From assembly GCF_946476835.1 (NCBI RefSeq), contig NZ_CAMKWA010000001.1, positions 1 to 64,000 of the forward strand: 64,000 nt of DNA, in the 5' to 3' direction. The notes under the pieces were generated by a model that was given only the letters and a program-made list of their open reading frames with translations, was not told where the DNA came from and ran no database searches. Each line of letters starts with the position of its first letter. Within the stretch, counting starts at the first letter, position 1. Origin of the DNA: an uncultured Neokomagataea sp. (GTDB taxonomy: Bacteria > Pseudomonadota > Alphaproteobacteria > Acetobacterales > Acetobacteraceae). A program made the position numbers and the translations under genes. Below, piece after piece: positions 62,751 through 64,000 of this stretch.

Positions 62751-63817
62751 GGAATGTCCTGTGATGGTGCAGATGTTGTGTAAAGTTTGAGGCACTTAGT
62801 CATAATGCCGGGTAGAGCAGCCGCTTTAAGAGAACGAAAGGTGCCAAAACTGGTATCAATCGTTTGATTACGGTTCTGGGGAAGGCGAGTTCCGTAGACG
62901 GCCACTTTCAGTGTAAAATGTGAGAAAATATGGGTCACTTCACCGCGCGGTGTCCAGTTTAAGAGTGCTGGTGCATGGTTTAGTGCTTCTTCGGCCCTCC
63001 AAGGGGTAGAGCGCCACTCTGTGCCGGGAAATTCATCCATGCCGCCTAAAAGGCCTTTAGTGGGGCGTTGTCGTAGTAAAAACTGCCCTTGATGGTCCTC
63101 TATGATGAAGTGCACGCCGTATCGGGTTGGGCGTATGGTTTTGGGGGCGCGCTTTGGAAGAGATGCAGCTATGCCCTGTGCCTGCGCTTTACAAGGTGTG
63201 CGCCATGGGCACGGTAAGCATGTCGGGTTGCGGGGGGTGCAGATGCTAGACCCAAGATCAAAAAGTGCCTGAGCAAAATCTGAAGGGCGTGTTTTGGCGA
63301 TTGGGTCATCGTTCAGTGTTGCAGCATGGCGGTGTAATTGCGATCGGGCCCCTGGAATAGGCTCTTCAACGGCGAAAAGCCGTGATGTAACCCGCTCGAC
63401 ATTGCCATCAACCGGCACCACAGGGACACCAAAAGCAATCGCGGCCACGGCCCGCGCGGTATATGCGCCAATGCCTGGCAGGGTTTGTAATTCGTCGACA
63501 GTGTGCGGAAAACCTCCGCGTTCCGTGACCTGTTGTGCGCAGGCATGCAGATTGCGGGCGCGGGCATAGTACCCAAGCCCGGCCCAACGCTGGAGGACGT
63601 CTTCCAATGGTGCAGCGGCCAATGCTTGAACCGTTGGATAATCCGTGAGGAAGCGTTCAAAATAGGGTATAACTGCCTGTACAGTGGTCTGCTGGAGCAT
63701 GATTTCGCTCAGCCACACGGCATAAGGTGACGGGCGCAGTTTATCAGAGCCGCGCCATGGCAAGCTGCGGCGATGCGTGTCATACCAGCGGAGGAGTTCA
63801 GAAGCGTTAAGAATCAC
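62747..63817 (-). CDS. mutY: Adenine DNA glycosylase MutY
   Basis: Removes adenine opposite 8-oxoguanine in base-excision repair. Helix-hairpin-helix LPGIGAYTARAV followed by the catalytic Asp region VPVDGNVERV; the N-terminal PWRG and LSEIMLQQTTVQAVIPYFERFL are typical. A [4Fe-4S] site C-x6-C-x2-C-x5-C (CTPRNPTCLPCPWRTPC) and a C-terminal NUDIX-like domain for 8-oxoG recognition (FLLRQRPTKGLLGGMDEFPG) are complete. GTG start at 63817 with AAGAGAG upstream. Only ten bases separate it from the divergent next gene. Confidence 0.96.
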   Translation of the reverse strand: MILNASELLRWYDTHRRSLPWRGSDKLRPSPYAVWLSEIMLQQTTVQAVIPYFERFLTDYPTVQALAAAPLEDVLQRWAGLGYYARARNLHACAQQVTERGGFPHTVDELQTLPGIGAYTARAVAAIAFGVPVVPVDGNVERVTSRLFAVEEPIPGARSQLHRHAATLNDDPIAKTRPSDFAQALFDLGSSICTPRNPTCLPCPWRTPCKAQAQGIAASLPKRAPKTIRPTRYGVHFIIEDHQGQFLLRQRPTKGLLGGMDEFPGTEWRSTPWRAEEALNHAPALLNWTPRGEVTHIFSHFTLKVAVYGTRLPQNRNQTIDTSFGTFRSLKAAALPGIMTKCLKLYTTSAPSQDIP

Positions 63818-63827
63818 GCTCTCTTAT

Positions 63828-64000
63828 ATGGAAGAGGATGGGACGCTGAACAAGCGCAGTAATGAGACTTTTCCTTCAGGAAAAGCGCCTTTTAGGTCAA
63901 AAACAACAACCTATGGCACTAAGCAAATTGGCGCGTTTGTGACGCAGGTCACGCAACCGACGTTTAAGAAAAAATCTCCCATTCTGGTTCGTCTTGCATT
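63828..64000 (+). CDS. DUF721 (DciA-like) domain protein, 5' part
   Basis: An open frame starts with ATG at 63828 and runs off the window. It contains KTTTYGTKQIGAFVTQVTQP, which matches the beginning of DUF721/DciA-like proteins that usually lie beside mutY in alphaproteobacteria. DciA proteins help load the replicative helicase in bacteria without DnaC. Only 57 codons are visible, so the call is tentative, and no strong ribosome site precedes it. Confidence 0.6.
   Translation, partial: MEEDGTLNKRSNETFPSGKAPFRSKTTTYGTKQIGAFVTQVTQPTFKKKSPILVRLA

Overview
The window is a chromosomal segment from an acetic acid bacterium (Acetobacteraceae, Alphaproteobacteria). The support is a complete pqqABCDE operon, an OprB-type porin, a Hint_2-domain protein of the kind common in Gluconobacter and Acetobacter relatives, alphaproteobacterial clusters (alaC-hom-glpX-recJ, nadABC with a Nudix-like NAD regulator, mutY next to a DUF721 gene) and intermediate base composition. 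The moderate G+C suggests the Gluconobacter/Neokomagataea/Swingsia side of the family, but genus is inference. Most of the sequence is ordinary core genome; no prophage, IS element or CRISPR array was seen.

Layout. 1-2.4 kb: 3' end of tRNA-Gln and an AT-rich two-domain glycosyltransferase gene. 2.4-9.3 kb: gmk, an AI-2E/PerM-type permease, pqqABCDE with overlapping stop/start codons, and a TPR protein. 9.3-15.1 kb (minus strand): htpG and a detached flagellar trio flgE-flgK-flgL. 15.3-24.0 kb: MATE pump, aldo/keto reductase, Hint protein, S9 peptidase, DedA (apparently with a non-ATG start), SDR and a GT32-type transferase. 24.1-26.3 kb: translationally coupled hemE-HAD phosphatase-hemJ.

26.3-26.7 kb is the only long gene-free stretch and the most interesting part. 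It lies directly upstream of hemE, holds 13 GTAC tetranucleotides and several DnaA-box-like nonamers, and marks the place where the + strand changes from C-richer (left) to G-richer (right). This is the setting of the Caulobacter-type origin beside hemE, so I propose it as the chromosomal replication origin.

26.7-37.6 kb: xylB with a His-rich tail, two tandem ferritin-like diiron proteins, clpP, a lipoprotein, then alaC-hom-glpX-recJ and tRNA-Glu. 37.8-46 kb: MscS channel, an operon of OprB porin, secreted beta-propeller and Tat-exported Dyp peroxidase, a hydrolase/TIM-barrel isomerase-like pair and a GH28 glycosidase. 46-52.6 kb: NrtR/NadQ-type regulator, a palindromic operator, nadABC, a small unknown gene, pyrE and murI. 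52.6-64 kb: a large secreted tail-fibre-like protein, a ZntB/CorA transporter, ahcY, a DUF3597 gene, a PstS-like binding protein, a TonB-dependent receptor broken by a one-base frameshift behind a Fur-box-like site, an unknown gene, mutY and the start of a DUF721 gene.

Functional themes are periplasmic oxidation (PQQ cofactor, porin), cofactor synthesis (PQQ, haem, NAD), iron supply (TonB receptor, Dyp peroxidase) and cell-surface glycosylation.
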